The translations under genes and the position numbers were made by a program. The notes under the pieces are model-generated. The model was given only the letters and a program-made list of their open reading frames with translations. It did no database searches and was not told the origin of the DNA. Shown piece after piece: positions 50,478 to 59,754 of a DNA stretch of 64,000 bases. How positions within the stretch are numbered: the stretch's first letter is position 1; each line of letters opens with the position of its first letter. Origin of the DNA: Flavobacterium terrigena (GTDB lineage: Bacteria > Bacteroidota > Bacteroidia > Flavobacteriales > Flavobacteriaceae); assembly GCF_900108955.1 (NCBI RefSeq), contig NZ_FNYA01000004.1:1-64000 (forward strand), read 5' to 3'.

Positions 50478-52253
50478 TTATTCTCTATAAATTTTATCAT
50501 AAAGAGATTGGTATTTTTCTTTAATAATTTTACGTTTCAATTTCATAGTTGGCGTTAAATGACCATCATTAATTGACCAAACATCTGGAGTTAATTCAAA
50601 ACGTTTCACTTGTTCCCAATTTCCGAATTTTTTATTTGCTTCGTCAATATCTTCTTGAATTCTAGCAATAACTTCTGGATTTTGACAAATTTCTTGATTT
50701 GAATTTCCTATGTTAACTTTATGTCTGCTTGCCCATTCTTTAACGAAATCAAAAGCTGGTTGAATGAAAGCGGCTGGCATTTTTTCACCATCACCAATAA
50801 CCATAATTTGTTCGATAAAACGAGATTGCTTGAATGTATTTTCTAAAATTTGTGGTGCTACATATTTTCCACCTGAAGTTTTGAACATTTCTTTTTTACG
50901 ATCCGTGATTTTTAAGAAGCCTTCTGAGTCAATTTCTCCAATATCTCCAGTGTGGAAATAACCATTTTTAATCACTTCAGCCGTTTGTGCTTCATCTTTG
51001 TAGTAACCCATCATTACGTTTGGACCTTTGCAAAGAATTTCGCCATCTTCAGCAATTTTCACTTCCACATTATCGATAACTTTACCAACAGTTCCAATTT
51101 TGAAACCTCTGTTCCTCATGTCATTTACCGAAATTACTGGAGAAGTTTCTGTTAAACCATAACCTTCCATTACTGGAATTCCAGCTGCAGTAAATACTCT
51201 TGTTAAACGCGTTTGTAAAGCAGCACTTCCTGAAACTAAAAGTTCTAATTCGCCACCTAAACCTTCTTGCCATTTTGAGAAAATCAATTTTCTAGCAATT
51301 CCTAGTTTGAAATTATAAAAAGCACCATTTTCATTATATGGTTTAAATTCCATCCCTAAATCTAATGCCCAAAAGAATAATTTCTTTTTAATTCCAGTTA
51401 AATCGGAACCTTTAGCATAAATTTTATCGTATACTTTTTCTAAAAGCCTTGGTACAACTGACATTACGTGTGGATGAACTTCTTTTAAATTATCCGATAT
51501 TTTTTCAATACTTTCTGCAAAATAGATTGAAATTCCACCATATTGATACACATAAGTCAGCATTCTCTCGAAAATATGACAAATTGGTAAAAAACTCAAC
51601 GCACGAGTACTTCCTTTTCTTAGAGGCATTCTACTATCAGAACTCAATACGTCAGAAACAATGTTATTATGAGAAAGCATTACACCTTTTGGTCTTCCAG
51701 TTGTTCCAGAAGTATAAATAATCGTAGCTAAATCAGTTGGTAAAACATTATTTTTACGTTCTTCAACTATTTTTTGATTTGAAGTATCAGCTCCAGATTC
51801 TAAAAGATCGCTCCATTTTTTGCAACCAGAAATTTCGTTAAATGAATAAATTTCTACTAATAATGGAATTCTTGAATGTACTGCTTTTAATTTATCGTAC
51901 ACTTCTTGGTCTGAAACGAAACAATATTTAGCTTCAGAATGGTTTAAAATATATTCGTAATCTTCAGATGAAATAGTTGGATAAATAGGAACGTTTTGCG
52001 CACCAGTTTGTAAAATTCCAATATCTGAAATATGCCATTCTGTTCTGTTATTTGAAGAAATAACAGCAATTTTATCGTTTTTTTGAATTCCTAAATTCAG
52101 TAAAGCTCTTGATAAAGCATTGGCTTTGTTTATATATTCTTGAGTAGATGTTTTCACCCATTCATTACCATATTTGGTTACTAATGCATCTGGTAAATTG
52201 TAGTGTTCTAATTGATAGTAAGGGAAATCGAAAAGCCTAGTAATATTTTGCAT
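50478..52253 (-). CDS. Long-chain acyl-CoA synthetase (AMP-forming)
   Basis: A 591-aa adenylate-forming ligase. The P-loop-like motif is IIYTSGTTGRPKGVMLSHNN, followed by 'EGYGLTETSPVISVND' and the hinge 'YFHTGDIGEIDSEGFLKITDRKKEMFKTSGGKYVAPQ', all typical of long-chain fatty acyl-CoA synthetases. It activates fatty acids for beta-oxidation or lipid synthesis, probably with the membrane nearby. The gene precedes the proline-iminopeptidase-like gene by 11 bases on the same strand. Confidence 0.92.
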   Translation of the reverse strand: MQNITRLFDFPYYQLEHYNLPDALVTKYGNEWVKTSTQEYINKANALSRALLNLGIQKNDKIAVISSNNRTEWHISDIGILQTGAQNVPIYPTISSEDYEYILNHSEAKYCFVSDQEVYDKLKAVHSRIPLLVEIYSFNEISGCKKWSDLLESGADTSNQKIVEERKNNVLPTDLATIIYTSGTTGRPKGVMLSHNNIVSDVLSSDSRMPLRKGSTRALSFLPICHIFERMLTYVYQYGGISIYFAESIEKISDNLKEVHPHVMSVVPRLLEKVYDKIYAKGSDLTGIKKKLFFWALDLGMEFKPYNENGAFYNFKLGIARKLIFSKWQEGLGGELELLVSGSAALQTRLTRVFTAAGIPVMEGYGLTETSPVISVNDMRNRGFKIGTVGKVIDNVEVKIAEDGEILCKGPNVMMGYYKDEAQTAEVIKNGYFHTGDIGEIDSEGFLKITDRKKEMFKTSGGKYVAPQILENTFKQSRFIEQIMVIGDGEKMPAAFIQPAFDFVKEWASRHKVNIGNSNQEICQNPEVIARIQEDIDEANKKFGNWEQVKRFELTPDVWSINDGHLTPTMKLKRKIIKEKYQSLYDKIYRE

Positions 52254-52331
52254 TTGAGTTGGTTTTAAACTGCAATTTATAAAAAAAATAGATATTTATA
52301 AATATTTTAACGGTAAAACTTCGAATATTGT

Positions 52332-52339
52332 TAATTTTG
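52332..52339 (+). promoter_or_regulatory. -7 box of the LTA-synthase-like unit
   Basis: TAATTTTG, 20 nt before the ATG at 52360. Confidence 0.4.
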
Positions 52340-52359
52340 CAAGAATTAATTTTTTAAGT

Positions 52360-54297
52360 ATGAAATCTATTTTCAGGTTAGATGAGTATAAGGTTCTGTT
52401 ATACAGAATTTTATTAGCTTATATCTTTTATTTTATAGCAAGAGTTTTATTCTATGCTTACAATAGTGAAATTGTTGAAGTAGATTCCATTTCTGAATTT
52501 TTGAAAATTTCCTATCACGGATTAGCTTTTGATACTACAGCAATTTTATATATAAATGGATTGTTCATAGTACTATCGGTTTTACCCTTTTTTATCAACA
52601 CCAAACCCAAATATCAAAAGGTTTTATTCTATTTGTATTTCTTTTCGAATTTACTTTTTTTCTCTTTCAATTTTGTAGATTTCATTTATTACAAATATAA
52701 TTTTTCTCGTTTAACGCTTGCTGCTTGGGACATTCTAAAACATGAAGAATCTAAAGGAGGCATGTTATTCCGATTTTTGATTACTTATTGGCATGTGTTT
52801 TTATTATACATAGCTGTTTCTGCTTTATGGGTATTTTTATATCAAAAAGTTAAAGTAAAACACAATTTGGTGGAGCATTCCAAAGTGAAATATACACTAA
52901 AATCAATTTTTGGGTTTTTAATTATTTCAACATTATGTATTGGTGGAATTCGTGGTGATTTCAAAAAAAGTACACGACCAATTAATTTAGTTGACGCCAA
53001 TCAGCATGTAAAAAAAGCACAACAAGCCGATTTAGTTCTGAATTCTCCTTTTACTTTTCTAAGAACTTTAGGCATAAAATCATTTAAAAGACCAGAATTC
53101 AATATTCCACAAGCTATAGTTGATTCCAACTTTCAACCGATAAAATTTTACAAATCGAATAGTCCGTCAACACCAAATATTGTTCTGATTATTACCGAAA
53201 GTATGGGTCGAGAATATATTGGAGCTTTCAATAAAAATGCAAATATTAAAGATTATGTAAGTTATACACCTTTTTTGGATTCATTGGCTACAGAAAGTTT
53301 AATTTTCACGAATGCATATGCAAATGGTTATAAATCGATTCATGGAATGTCGTCTATTATTTCTGGAATTCCGTCGTTTAAAGAAGCGTTTACTTCATCG
53401 CCTTATGCGAAACAAAAAATAGAATCATTAGTTTCTTGTTTAAAAAGTAAAGGCTATGATACTTCGTTTTTTCATGGTGCACCAAATGGATCAATGGGAT
53501 TTTTAGGCTATGGAAATATTTTAGGTTTCGACCATTATTATGGAATGACAGAATATGGAAACGACAAAGATTTTGATGGTTCTTGGGGAATTTGGGATGA
53601 ACCTTTTATGCAATTTATGAATCAAACCATAAGTAAAAAGAAAGCACCATTTTTCAGCACAATTTTTACCGTTACTTCGCACGAACCTTATGTAATTCCA
53701 GAAAAATTTAAAAACAAAATTCCTAAAGGAACTAATCCGATGCACCAACCTGTTGGTTATACGGATTATGCTTTTAAAAAGTTTTTCGAATCGGCAAAAA
53801 AACAACCTTGGTTTGAAAATACGATATTTATCATCACGGCAGACCACTGTAATTTGGTGAATTATTCGGAAGAATATACTGATAAAGTCACAAACAGATT
53901 AGCAGTTCCTATTTTGTTTTATTCTCCAAAATACAAATTGAAAGGTGAAAACAACGATTTGGCACAACATATTGATATTTTTCCAACAGTTATGGATATG
54001 ATTGGTTATGACAAGCCTTTTAGAAGTTGGGGAAGAAGTTTATTAGACAAAAAACAACAAATTCAACCTTTTGTGATCAATCATAACTCGGGTTTATATA
54101 ACTTTGTTCGAGGAAATTATATTTGTGCCTTTGATGGAAAAGTTGCTGTTGGATTTTATGATAAAAACGACAAAAAGCAATTACATAATTTAATTGGGAA
54201 ACGAAACAAAGAAATGAATGATATGGAAATTGCTTGTAAAGCTTTTATTCAGGATTATTTTAATAGAATTATTGATAAAAAATTAACTGCGAAATGA
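52360..54297 (+). CDS. LTA-synthase/MdoB-family phosphoglycerol-transferase-like sulfatase-fold protein
   Basis: A 645-aa inner-membrane protein with about five TM segments in residues 10-200 and a C-terminal periplasmic sulfatase-fold domain. Metal ligands are visible as Glu in IITESMGREYIGAF, the DH pair in ITADHCNLVNYSEEY and His in FTVTSHEPY. The nucleophile position, Thr in staphylococcal LtaS, is Ser in NGYKSIHGMSS. Gram-negative members include MdoB-type and phosphoethanolamine transferases; the donor and acceptor here are unknown. A phosphatase gene overlaps its end. Confidence 0.85.
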   Translation: MKSIFRLDEYKVLLYRILLAYIFYFIARVLFYAYNSEIVEVDSISEFLKISYHGLAFDTTAILYINGLFIVLSVLPFFINTKPKYQKVLFYLYFFSNLLFFSFNFVDFIYYKYNFSRLTLAAWDILKHEESKGGMLFRFLITYWHVFLLYIAVSALWVFLYQKVKVKHNLVEHSKVKYTLKSIFGFLIISTLCIGGIRGDFKKSTRPINLVDANQHVKKAQQADLVLNSPFTFLRTLGIKSFKRPEFNIPQAIVDSNFQPIKFYKSNSPSTPNIVLIITESMGREYIGAFNKNANIKDYVSYTPFLDSLATESLIFTNAYANGYKSIHGMSSIISGIPSFKEAFTSSPYAKQKIESLVSCLKSKGYDTSFFHGAPNGSMGFLGYGNILGFDHYYGMTEYGNDKDFDGSWGIWDEPFMQFMNQTISKKKAPFFSTIFTVTSHEPYVIPEKFKNKIPKGTNPMHQPVGYTDYAFKKFFESAKKQPWFENTIFIITADHCNLVNYSEEYTDKVTNRLAVPILFYSPKYKLKGENNDLAQHIDIFPTVMDMIGYDKPFRSWGRSLLDKKQQIQPFVINHNSGLYNFVRGNYICAFDGKVAVGFYDKNDKKQLHNLIGKRNKEMNDMEIACKAFIQDYFNRIIDKKLTAK

Positions 54298-54881
54298 TGA
54301 AAAAAATAATAAGAATACTAATTCCAATTTTACTTATTGGAGTACTTCTATGGGCTAAAAGTTATTTTTATGATTATAAAATAAATCATAATTTAAAAGT
54401 TATTTCTGAAGGAAAAGTGTATAAAAGTGGTGTAATTCCGCCAGATGACATTGCTAACTTTGTTAAAGAACACAATATTAAAAGTATTATCGATTTGCGT
54501 TTTCCAGGAACGGGTGATGATGTCAATAATCCTGAAATTCCTGTAGAACTTGTTGCAGAAAAAGAAGCAGCTGCCAAAATTAAAGGGTTGAATTATTTTA
54601 ATATTGGTTCAGATCAAGTGCCAAAACCAGAAAATTTAGAAGCTTTTTTTAAAGTAATGGACAATCCTGCGAATTATCCAGTGCTTATTCATTGTTTTCA
54701 TGGTGTTGGACGTGCCGAAATGTATTCAGCGATATATCGCATAGAATATGAAAATTGGGACAAAGACGAAGCCAGAGAAGAAACGAGATTGTTAACGAAA
54801 TTTAGTTCTTTCGATTTAGGAAAACCAAAAGGTGATTTTTTACATAATTATGTTTCTAGAAAAGAGAAAGCTGGGAAATAA
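54294..54881 (+). CDS. Membrane-anchored dual-specificity/tyrosine phosphatase-like protein
   Basis: A 195-aa protein with an N-terminal TM segment (residues 7-22). The PTP loop is HCFHGVGR with Cys134 and Arg140 (C-x5-R), and 'SIIDLRFPGTGDD' may hold the general-acid region. The PTP fold also covers lipid and glycerophosphate phosphatases such as PgpP-like enzymes. It overlaps the LTA-synthase-like gene by four bases, so a role on the same lipid or glycan product is likely but inferred. Confidence 0.82.
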   Translation: MMKKIIRILIPILLIGVLLWAKSYFYDYKINHNLKVISEGKVYKSGVIPPDDIANFVKEHNIKSIIDLRFPGTGDDVNNPEIPVELVAEKEAAAKIKGLNYFNIGSDQVPKPENLEAFFKVMDNPANYPVLIHCFHGVGRAEMYSAIYRIEYENWDKDEAREETRLLTKFSSFDLGKPKGDFLHNYVSRKEKAGK

Positions 54882-54928
54882 AATGTACAAAAATTATAAT
54901 ACATTTATAGAAATCACGTTTTACTATA

Positions 54929-55438
54929 ATGATAAAACTAATTTACTTTCTTTTGTTTTCCGTTTTTTGTTTTTCACAAAATGAGAATAGCTATAAAATT
55001 GATAAAGAAATAAAAATAAGTTCTATTTCTTTTGAGAAAACTACTGGTCCAATTTATAGAGCTGATAAATCTCATATTTTATCAAAAGTTACTTTGTCTT
55101 TTCAAAATGATAGTTGTTATGTTTCTACAAAGTATACTGATGATATTGGAAAAGAATTATCTGATGAAGAATATCTAAGATCTAATTCTTATAATAATTA
55201 TGATTTTATTATTTCAAAATCAAGTTTTTTTGATATAGTAAATCAATTAGAGAATGTAAATTTTGATGTCATTGAAAAGAATAATTTCAATGTTTTTGAT
55301 GGATGTATTTACAATATTAATTTTGGTAATGCCAATTACGAATTTAATTATAGTTATCACGCTTTGAATTATGATAAAACAAATAATGGTTTAAAGTTGA
55401 TGAAACTATTTGATGAAGTTTGGAAGCTTGTTAAATAG
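54929..55438 (+). CDS. Exported protein of unknown function
   Basis: A 169-aa protein with a signal peptide (residues 1-16, cut near CFSQ). Beta-rich mature part, two Cys; no family recognised. It lies 47 nt after the phosphatase and may share its transcript. Confidence 0.55.
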   Translation: MIKLIYFLLFSVFCFSQNENSYKIDKEIKISSISFEKTTGPIYRADKSHILSKVTLSFQNDSCYVSTKYTDDIGKELSDEEYLRSNSYNNYDFIISKSSFFDIVNQLENVNFDVIEKNNFNVFDGCIYNINFGNANYEFNYSYHALNYDKTNNGLKLMKLFDEVWKLVK

Positions 55439-55440
55439 GT

Positions 55441-56214
55441 TTACACAATCCCCAATCCTAAAGCCATCGCAAACAAAATAATCATAAATGCTACGATTTT
55501 CTGAATGGTATTTATGGTTATTTTTTTGACCAATTTGTTTCCGAAATACACGCCAATAAAAGCGGCAAGTGTTGCGATGCAAATTAAGTTCCAATTTAAA
55601 CTGTCTTTGACTTTAGAAATATTTGTAAAATACACCGACATTCGGCTTACATCAATCATACAAGCGATAATTACGCCAGTGGCAATAAATGCTTCTTTAG
55701 ATAACCCAACTTTAGTTAAAAACGCACTTCGTAACGCACCTTGATGTCCGGAAAGTCCACCAAAAAAACCACTTAAAATTCCGCCAATAGGTAAATATTT
55801 CTCAGGAAATTGTAAGTTTTTTAGTTTCGGAAGTAACTCAAATAAAGCAAAGAAAATCAGTAAAAAAGCAACAATAATTTTCATTAATGTAATTTGAAAA
55901 ACTTTGTTGTTTAAAGTATATTCGTCTAGAATATTTGCATTGGTAATCTTATCTAATAGAAATGCTCCTAGTAAAGAGAAAAGCAAAGCTGGTAGTCCAA
56001 ATTGTAAGGCTATTTTCCAATTGATATGTTTTCGAACCAATACAAATTTAAACGCATTGTTTAAAAAATGTACAATCGCAGTTAAGGCAATCGCCACATC
56101 GACAGGGAAAAATAATGCAAAAGCAGGTAATAATAAAGTTCCCAATCCGAAACCTGAAAAAAATGTTAGGACAGAAGCGAGTAGTGCTACAATTGGGATT
56201 AAGATGTATTCCAT
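55441..56214 (-). CDS. TSUP (TauE/SafE) family membrane transporter
   Basis: A 257-aa protein with about eight TM helices and the two half-repeats of the family ('LTFFSGFGLGTLLLPAFALFFPVDVAIALTA' and 'GGILSGFFGGLSGHQGALRSAFL'). TSUP proteins carry sulfite, sulfoacetate or related anions. No sulfur genes are adjacent, so substrate is unknown. Two bases separate it from the convergent gene. Confidence 0.88.
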   Translation of the reverse strand: MEYILIPIVALLASVLTFFSGFGLGTLLLPAFALFFPVDVAIALTAIVHFLNNAFKFVLVRKHINWKIALQFGLPALLFSLLGAFLLDKITNANILDEYTLNNKVFQITLMKIIVAFLLIFFALFELLPKLKNLQFPEKYLPIGGILSGFFGGLSGHQGALRSAFLTKVGLSKEAFIATGVIIACMIDVSRMSVYFTNISKVKDSLNWNLICIATLAAFIGVYFGNKLVKKITINTIQKIVAFMIILFAMALGLGIV

Positions 56215-56225
56215 TAATAAATCAT

Positions 56226-56585
56226 TTAATTACAAATAATATTGATTGTTTTACTATTCCAATTTCCATGTCCACCTCTGGCTTTAACTATGATTTTATA
56301 TTGAGTGTTTGATTGAACTTGTATGTTCTCATCAAATTCATATTCGAAACAGAAATCACCATTTTTAATATTTACAATAGTATCATTAGATTGTGTGATG
56401 ACAAATAATTCTTCATTCATAATAGAATCTCCATCATCTGAAATTTTTACCTTAATGTTCACATTGTTTCCACTAGCAAAAGTCTGACCTTCTTCAGGTG
56501 AAATTATTTTAATTCCAGGAATCTTGTGATCTGAATCGCAAGAAATAATAGTAACTAAAGCTAATAATACTAAATATTTTTTCAT
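56226..56585 (-). CDS. Small lipoprotein with Ig-like domain
   Basis: A 119-aa lipoprotein (lipobox TIISC, Cys16). The mature part is a single Ig-like beta sandwich opening 'IPGIKIISPEEGQTFASGNNVNIKVKISDDG'. Its start overlaps the tpiA stop by one base (TAATG), so it is translated from the tpiA transcript. Role unknown. Confidence 0.65.
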   Translation of the reverse strand: MKKYLVLLALVTIISCDSDHKIPGIKIISPEEGQTFASGNNVNIKVKISDDGDSIMNEELFVITQSNDTIVNIKNGDFCFEYEFDENIQVQSNTQYKIIVKARGGHGNWNSKTINIICN

Positions 56586-57334
56586 TAAATGCCAGAAATA
56601 ATTCCGAAGAAATCAGTAGCGTTTAAAGCTGCACCACCAATTAATCCGCCATCAACATCTGGTTTTGAGAAAATCTCTTTTGCGTTGTCTGGTTTCACAC
56701 TTCCGCCATATAAAATAGAAACGTTTTCAGCGATTTCTCTTCCGAAAACTTTATCTACTAAGTTTCTAACAAATAAATGCATTTCTTGCGCTTGTTCTGG
56801 AGAAGCGGTTTCACCTGTTCCAATTGCCCAAACTGGCTCGTAAGCCAATACGATATTCTTCCAGTTTTCTTTCGAAATATGGAACAAACCATCACGTAAT
56901 TGGTATTCTACTACATTAAAATGATTGTTATTTTGTCTGTCTTTTAATTCTTCGCCAAAGCAAAAAATTACTGTCATATCATGAACCAATGCTGTGTCAA
57001 CTTTATTCGCTAATAACGCATCATTTTCATGAAAATACGCTCTTCTTTCGCTATGCCCTAAAATTACAGTATTAACACCAACGCTAGTTAACATAGACGC
57101 GGCAACTTCACCTGTAAAAGCGCCACCTTCCGCTTGATGCATATTTTGTGCAGCGATTTTAATATCTGTACCAGCAACTAATTCCACCGCTTTTACTAAA
57201 TATGGAAACGGTGTTGCTAAAATAACTTCAGCATTGTTATTTGGTTTGTTGTTTTTGATTTCGTTTATTAATTCAATGGCTTGTGGTAATGTTTTGTTCA
57301 TTTTCCAGTTACCCGCTACAATGTTCTTTCTCAT
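56585..57334 (-). CDS. tpiA: Triosephosphate isomerase
   Basis: A 249-aa TIM barrel, full length. K11 (GNWKMN), catalytic His94 (ILGHSERR) and Glu166 (AYEPVWAIGTG) are all present, with the 'YGGSVKPDN' phosphate loop. It interconverts DHAP and glyceraldehyde-3-phosphate in glycolysis and gluconeogenesis. Genes for two thioredoxin-fold proteins precede it on the same strand. Confidence 0.98.
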   Translation of the reverse strand: MRKNIVAGNWKMNKTLPQAIELINEIKNNKPNNNAEVILATPFPYLVKAVELVAGTDIKIAAQNMHQAEGGAFTGEVAASMLTSVGVNTVILGHSERRAYFHENDALLANKVDTALVHDMTVIFCFGEELKDRQNNNHFNVVEYQLRDGLFHISKENWKNIVLAYEPVWAIGTGETASPEQAQEMHLFVRNLVDKVFGREIAENVSILYGGSVKPDNAKEIFSKPDVDGGLIGGAALNATDFFGIISGI

Positions 57335-57421
57335 AATTTTAGTTCAAAAATCAATGTCAATATCAAAAATCAATGTCTAAAATGGACATTAAAATTTAAT
57401 ATTGACATTGCAATTGTTTTT

Positions 57422-57931
57422 TTATTTTGCCTTTTCTAATGTTTCTCTAATTTTATCAAAATCCTTCTCAATAGCTCTGAATAGCACAATTTTGCCATCT
57501 TTGTCAACTACAATAAAACGAGGAATCCAATCTAATTTAATAGATTTTCCGAATGCCCCTTTCATTCCGTCTTTAATTAAATAGTTTTCTCCAGTAACTT
57601 CGTGTTTTTCAATACCAACTCGCCAAGCATCGTAGGTTTTATCACAAGATAAATTTACGAAAGCTACTTCTGGAAATTTTGCTTTCAATTCTTTTACTTC
57701 TGGCATGCTTTTGATACAATCTGAACACCAAGATGCCCAAACATCAATTACTATCGCTTTTCCATGATTTTCTTTTAAAATTTCTTCAAAAGATATGTCT
57801 TTATTGTCGATTGTAGTTAATCTGGTTTCTAAACTTTCTTTTGAAAATTCAGTTTCTGAATTACACGAAGTGAATGAAAACGCTACGACTAATACACTTA
57901 CTATTGCTAATGCTGTTACAACTTTTTTCAT
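57422..57931 (-). CDS. TlpA-family thioredoxin-like lipoprotein
   Basis: A 169-aa envelope protein with lipobox FSFTSC (Cys23) and a thioredoxin fold with the redox pair C69-C72 in VWASWCSDC. The CSDC active site differs from the CGPC of the split TlpA gene at 32703-33847. It forms a unit with the DoxX-thioredoxin protein (gap 24 nt) upstream. Confidence 0.88.
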   Translation of the reverse strand: MKKVVTALAIVSVLVVAFSFTSCNSETEFSKESLETRLTTIDNKDISFEEILKENHGKAIVIDVWASWCSDCIKSMPEVKELKAKFPEVAFVNLSCDKTYDAWRVGIEKHEVTGENYLIKDGMKGAFGKSIKLDWIPRFIVVDKDGKIVLFRAIEKDFDKIRETLEKAK

Positions 57932-57955
57932 ATTTGTTTTTTCTAAATTATTATT

Positions 57956-59020
57956 CTATTTTTTATAAATTACTTTTTCTAATGCTTTACTATTAAAGGC
58001 TTTTTCTGCGATTCCATCAAAAAACTTAATTACGTTTCCGTTGTGTAAATATACAACACCAGGTGTATCTTTTCCAGAACCTAATTTCGTCCAAAACGGA
58101 ATAACATCAATGACTTTATATGGAAATTGTTTGCCTGCATATTTTAAGAAATCCGGAATTTTTTCCGCTTCTTCATCCATAAATACAATTTGTACTTGTG
58201 GAAAATCTTTGTGTTTCTTTTGTAAAGCATTTAAATCTTTTGCAGCTTCACGACAATGTTCACAACCAGGAACAAAGAAACATAATATCTTTTGACCTTT
58301 ATCTATATCTGCATAAAACTCCGAATAACCTGAAACGGCTTGTTTTGGACCAACATCTTTTTTGACTTCCTCAACAACTTTTTCAACTTTAATTTTTGAT
58401 GAATCGATAGCTTTAATTTCGGCAACTTGAACCGTGTCTTCTATTTGGGAAATTGTATCAGTTAAAACACTTTCATTGATGTCTAATGCAGGACTTGTTG
58501 TAGTCGAAGCTTTCATCGGAGCCATCATAAATAAGGCTAAAATACACCCTAAAGTTACGGTTGTTAATATCCAAAAATTCGATTTTTCATCTTTTTTTGA
58601 AATTTGAAATAGATAAACTAATAAACCAACTGCGATGAAATTTTTAATGATGGCTTCAATTGGTGTCATTGGGATTAATTCTCCAAAACAACCACAATTT
58701 CCTGAAGTTCCACCACTTAAAAAAGTTACATAACTTAAATGAACAATAAAAACAACTAATAAACCAATCGTTGCTGGAATCGTAATGCGTTTCAAGAAAT
58801 TATTATTCAGTAATAAAAAACCAAGTGCAAACTCAATTCCGATTAAAATTCTTGAAAAATATGGTGCAATGGTATCTGAAAATCCTAATGTATATAATTG
58901 TTTGACTTCAAATGTGGAAATAGCAAAATAAGGCGACGGATATAACTTCGCAACTGCCGAAACTATAAAAAGTAAGGCAACCACAATTCTAATAGTCCAA
59001 GAGATATTTTTTTTGTTCAT
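57956..59020 (-). CDS. DoxX/MauE-like membrane domain fused to thioredoxin domain
   Basis: A 354-aa inner-membrane protein. Residues 5-175 hold five TM segments of the MauE/DoxX type, with a Cys pair GNCGCFGELIP in the loop after the third TM. A linker follows, and the C-terminal domain is thioredoxin-like with CFFVPGCEHCREAA (GCEHC). A membrane thiol-shuttling role together with the downstream TlpA protein is likely. The ATG at 59020 was preferred to a TTG in the repeat upstream. Confidence 0.85.
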   Translation of the reverse strand: MNKKNISWTIRIVVALLFIVSAVAKLYPSPYFAISTFEVKQLYTLGFSDTIAPYFSRILIGIEFALGFLLLNNNFLKRITIPATIGLLVVFIVHLSYVTFLSGGTSGNCGCFGELIPMTPIEAIIKNFIAVGLLVYLFQISKKDEKSNFWILTTVTLGCILALFMMAPMKASTTTSPALDINESVLTDTISQIEDTVQVAEIKAIDSSKIKVEKVVEEVKKDVGPKQAVSGYSEFYADIDKGQKILCFFVPGCEHCREAAKDLNALQKKHKDFPQVQIVFMDEEAEKIPDFLKYAGKQFPYKVIDVIPFWTKLGSGKDTPGVVYLHNGNVIKFFDGIAEKAFNSKALEKVIYKK

Positions 59021-59038
59021 GTATTTTTTTGTTGTTTT

Positions 59039-59165
59039 TGTTTCAGGTTTCAAGTTTCAGGTTGTCCTAAAACAAATTTATATTTTAAGTTAACAAATTT
59101 AGTTATGCTTTTGGATTGATTTTGTTAACAATATGTTATTTAACTTGAAACCTTAAACTTGAAAC
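59039..59165. repeat. Inverted degenerate repeats between DoxX and DUF1599 genes
   Basis: TTTCAGGTTTCAAGTTTCAG (59041-59060) faces its diverged complement near 59148-59167 (AACTTGAAAC/ACCTTAAACT units). A short AT-rich core lies between. No reading frame. Confidence 0.5.
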
Positions 59166-59707
59166 TAATTAAAACGATTCATAAGTATCAATGCAAAAAC
59201 AGAATAGTTAATCATGTCTTGATAATTCGCATCAATACCTTCCGAAACTAAGGTTTTTCCTTTATTATCTTCAATTTGTTTTACGCGTAATAACTTCTGA
59301 ATAATTAAATCCGTTAAAGAACTCACACGCATATCGCGCCAAGCTTCACCATAATCGTGATTTTTATCTTCCATTAATTCTTTAGTGATATCAATTTTAT
59401 GATTGTATAATTTGATAGCTTCTTCAGCAGATAAATCGGGTTGAGTGGCAATACCTTTATCCATTTGAATTAAAGCCATCACGCAATAATTGATAATTCC
59501 GATAAATTCTGAAGCTTCATCTTCATCTACTTTTCGAACATCATTTTCTTGTAAACTTCTGATGCGTTGTGCTTTAATAAATATTTGATCGGTTAACGAT
59601 GGCAAACGTAAAACGCGCCAAGCCGTTCCGTAATCGTGAGCTTTTTTGGTAAATAAATCTCTGCAAACTGCAATTACTTTGTCGTATTCTTGTGAGGTAT
59701 TGCTCAT
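59165..59707 (-). CDS. DUF1599 protein (two repeats)
   Basis: A 180-aa soluble protein made of two copies of the same ~80-residue unit: first 'KKAHDYGTAWRVLRLPSLTDQIFIKAQRIRSLQ', second 'DKNHDYGEAWRDMRVSSLTDLIIQKLLRVKQIE'. The HDYG-AWR signature defines DUF1599, of unknown biochemical role; the all-helical fold resembles nucleotide pyrophosphohydrolases of the MazG type, which is an inference. It is divergent from folP over a shared promoter region. Confidence 0.85.
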   Translation of the reverse strand: MSNTSQEYDKVIAVCRDLFTKKAHDYGTAWRVLRLPSLTDQIFIKAQRIRSLQENDVRKVDEDEASEFIGIINYCVMALIQMDKGIATQPDLSAEEAIKLYNHKIDITKELMEDKNHDYGEAWRDMRVSSLTDLIIQKLLRVKQIEDNKGKTLVSEGIDANYQDMINYSVFALILMNRFN

Positions 59708-59715
59708 TATTATTT

Positions 59716-59741
59716 TATATTTGTATCAAAGTTCAAATATA
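59716..59741. promoter_or_regulatory. Face-to-face -7 boxes for folP and the DUF1599 gene
   Basis: TATATTTG on the plus strand (59716-59723) and on the minus strand (59734-59741) are only 10 nt apart and point at each other, so the two transcripts would overlap by a few tens of bases. Confidence 0.5.
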
Positions 59742-59754
59742 ACTAAAAAATTGT

